The notes under the pieces: model-generated
Databases searched by the model: none
Told to the model about the DNA's origin: nothing
What the model saw: only the letters and a program-made list of their open reading frames with translations
NCBI GenBank assembly: GCA_965279085.1
Contig: OZ257149.1
Span: 2,852,001 to 2,916,000 of the forward strand
From: UBA7672 sp965279085
Lineage (GTDB): Bacteria; Pseudomonadota; Alphaproteobacteria; Caulobacterales; Hyphomonadaceae
DNA length: 64,000 nt
Direction of reading: 5' to 3'
Part shown: positions 62,658-64,000 of the stretch, in pieces
How positions within the stretch are numbered: position 1 is the stretch's first letter
Layout: every line of letters starts with the position of its first letter
Translations under genes and position numbers: made by a program

Positions 62658-63341
62658 ATGGCCTTCATGATCGCGGTCACGGGGGGCTCTGGCTCGGGCA
62701 AGACGACGCTGGCGCGCGCGCTATTCGCGCGGCTCGGGGCGGAGACCTGCCAGCTGGTGACCGAGGACAATTACTATTACGGCCGCACGCACTACGGGCA
62801 GGCTGCGCTGACGATGGACCACGCGCAGCTGGAGCGGACCTTCAACTTCGACGATCCGGCCAACAAGGACATGGCGCACCTGCGCCGCGACATCGAAGCG
62901 CTGAAGCGTGGCGAGGCGATCGAGCAGCCGGTCTATGACTTTCCCAGCCACGACCGGAAGAAGGGCGTGACCAGGCGGATCGAGTCCCGGCCTGTCGTTA
63001 TCATCGAGGGGATCCATGTTCTGTCCGATCCCACGTTCGCGGACATGTTCGATCTCACCGTGTTCGTCGATGCACCGGCGGACCTGCGCCTGATCCGCCG
63101 CATCCGCCGCGACGAGGCGGAGCGGGGCAGGACAGCGGAGAGCGTGATCCAGCAATACCTGCGCTTCGTGCGCGCGGCGCAGGCGCGCTTCATCGATCCC
63201 GCGAAGCACTATTGCGATATCGTGGTCGCCTGCGAAGCCGCGCCGCCGAACCGCGATGCGGCGCCGGATGCGGATTCCATCGACCGGCTGGTCGCGCCGG
63301 TGTGGACGCAGCTGCAGAAGCTGGGCGTCGCGCCGGCCTGA
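62658..63341 (+). CDS. uridine kinase / phosphoribulokinase-family P-loop kinase
   Basis: A 227-residue protein. Walker A is GGSGSGKTT (residues 9-17). The substrate region TEDNYYYG and PVYDFPSHDR follow the uridine-kinase pattern, as does VVIIEGIHVL; the lid is RRIRRDEAERGRT. It probably phosphorylates uridine/cytidine or a related ribose compound. Co-transcribed with rbfA. Confidence 0.9.
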   Translation: MAFMIAVTGGSGSGKTTLARALFARLGAETCQLVTEDNYYYGRTHYGQAALTMDHAQLERTFNFDDPANKDMAHLRRDIEALKRGEAIEQPVYDFPSHDRKKGVTRRIESRPVVIIEGIHVLSDPTFADMFDLTVFVDAPADLRLIRRIRRDEAERGRTAESVIQQYLRFVRAAQARFIDPAKHYCDIVVACEAAPPNRDAAPDADSIDRLVAPVWTQLQKLGVAPA

Positions 63342-63430
63342 CGCTCTCATCCTCTAGGGGAACCTGTCGCGGAACAGCGTGTTCCATACCGACAGGCCCC
63401 TTGCTGGGCCTGACCCGGCAGGAGGATACA

Positions 63431-63715
63431 ATGGCTCAACCCGGATACGAGCGTCCCGCAGAAGGCGATGCCGCGCCCAAGGTTTCCGGGCAGACCGCGC
63501 GCCAGGGCCAGAACGTCAAAGGCATGATCTGGGTACTTGTCGTCGGGGTTGTGCTGGTGGTCGCCGCCTACGCGATCATGCTGGCTCTGCAGTCCGAGCC
63601 CGTTTCCCCCGACGGCCGGGCGACAGACGACCCGCAGTCAGTCCAGACCGCGCCAACGCCGGGACCGGCAGGCCCCGCGCCCGTGACTCCGGAAACTGCG
63701 CAGTCTCCGAATTAG
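63431..63715 (+). CDS. small single-pass membrane protein with Pro/Ala tail
   Basis: A 94-residue protein with GGAGG before ATG 63431. A hydrophilic N-terminus, one membrane helix (MIWVLVVGVVLVVAAYAIML) and a Pro/Thr/Ala-rich C-terminus. A GC-rich hairpin (63393-63412) lies in its leader. No family recognised. Confidence 0.65.
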   Translation: MAQPGYERPAEGDAAPKVSGQTARQGQNVKGMIWVLVVGVVLVVAAYAIMLALQSEPVSPDGRATDDPQSVQTAPTPGPAGPAPVTPETAQSPN

Positions 63716-63899
63716 TGAGCAGCGAGCACGTTGCTGCTCGCGCGTCCGTGAGCTAGGTTACAAGAACAGAGCCTGAAGGCGTAAACGCCAAACGGCCTCC
63801 ACCTCCCCAACGAGCACATCTCCCCAACGCACGGGCATGGACCCGAGGCGAGCGGCATGGGCGGCGATCAACGCCCGCTCCGCGTTCTGGAGGTGGCGT

Positions 63900-64000
63900 A
63901 TGGATTTCAGGAATACAGCGGACGGCGCGGACCACGACAGCCGTGGCTTTCATCTGGATGGTAACATCCGCGGCGCAGTCGTCGTGGTTGTCGGCGCGGC
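63900..64000 (+). CDS. unidentified gene, N-terminal fragment
   Basis: ATG 63900 is preceded by GGAGG and opens MDFRNTADGADHDSRGFHLD, then GNIRGAVVVVVGA at the window edge. The hydrophobic start at the edge could be a membrane segment. Too short to identify. Confidence 0.45.
   Translation, partial: MDFRNTADGADHDSRGFHLDGNIRGAVVVVVGA

Noticed and set aside
63393..63412. GC-rich hairpin upstream of the small membrane protein gene as a terminator
   Set aside because: Stem of only 7 bp with no T-run, and it lies in the leader of the next gene.

Overview
The window is high-GC, densely coded DNA from an alphaproteobacterium. The gene set resembles Caulobacterales/Hyphomonadaceae: a rimP-nusA-ylxR-infB operon, a TonB-dependent receptor beside hydrolases, MmgE/PrpD, PQQ dehydrogenase, tandem-TetR and DUF6351-like genes, and an inverted pair of the CTCGTCCTTCGAG-type alphaproteobacterial repeat. 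The family assignment is inference.

Layout. 1-8.0 kb: the start of an acyl-CoA dehydrogenase, a class-C-like serine hydrolase lipoprotein, then rimP-nusA-ylxR/L7Ae-infB. The operon is preceded by a promoter plus a terminator-like leader hairpin and ends at a strong intrinsic terminator (7991-8025). rbfA, which often follows infB, lies about 54 kb downstream (62275), so 8.0-62.2 kb looks like one large or several nested accessory insertions. 8.0-17.8 kb: a compact minus-strand cluster of eleven genes. It holds a family-B DNA polymerase with all exonuclease and polymerase motifs, two HNH proteins, a zinc ribbon, an HTH protein, a second copy of the polymerase C-terminal domain, a TIR protein, a HEPN-like protein and a DUF4145 protein. 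Divergent from it is the first 88 codons of a Cas1-like gene, cut off by an IS3-family element (17782-19288). PolB + Cas1 + HNH + HTH is the gene set of casposons, so I read this as a decayed casposon-like element beside TIR/HEPN defence-type genes; it is the most interesting part of the window.

19.4-34.6 kb: an accessory stretch with an M20 peptidase, LMW phosphatase, GMC oxidoreductase, a double-TIR membrane protein, a hybrid histidine kinase with a response regulator, a TIR-coiled-coil-TM-WD40 protein frameshifted at a G7 tract, an APH-like kinase and several unknowns. A dispersed intergenic repeat of about 75 bp, with inverted AATGTC-type ends, occurs twelve times between 20.0 and 49.8 kb, always in the same orientation.

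34.6-51.5 kb: periplasmic redox enzymes (redoxin/cytochrome/monooxygenase-like protein, PQQ quinohaemoprotein dehydrogenase), Tat-type lipoprotein esterases, MmgE/PrpD, a tandem TetR regulator divergent from a TonB receptor-esterase operon, and a frameshifted secreted protein. This fits uptake and breakdown of ester-type substrates (inference). 51.6-62.2 kb: rpsU without a canonical start codon, another TIR membrane protein, a DUF6351-like hydrolase, an alpha/beta hydrolase divergent from an SPFH gene over a near-perfect 28-bp palindrome, a small RHH protein, a mini flagellar-rod-like protein, a CPA1 antiporter, Ada and a lipoprotein. 62.3-64 kb: rbfA, a uridine-kinase-like P-loop kinase, a small membrane protein and the start of an unidentified gene.

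No tRNA, rRNA or CRISPR array was seen.
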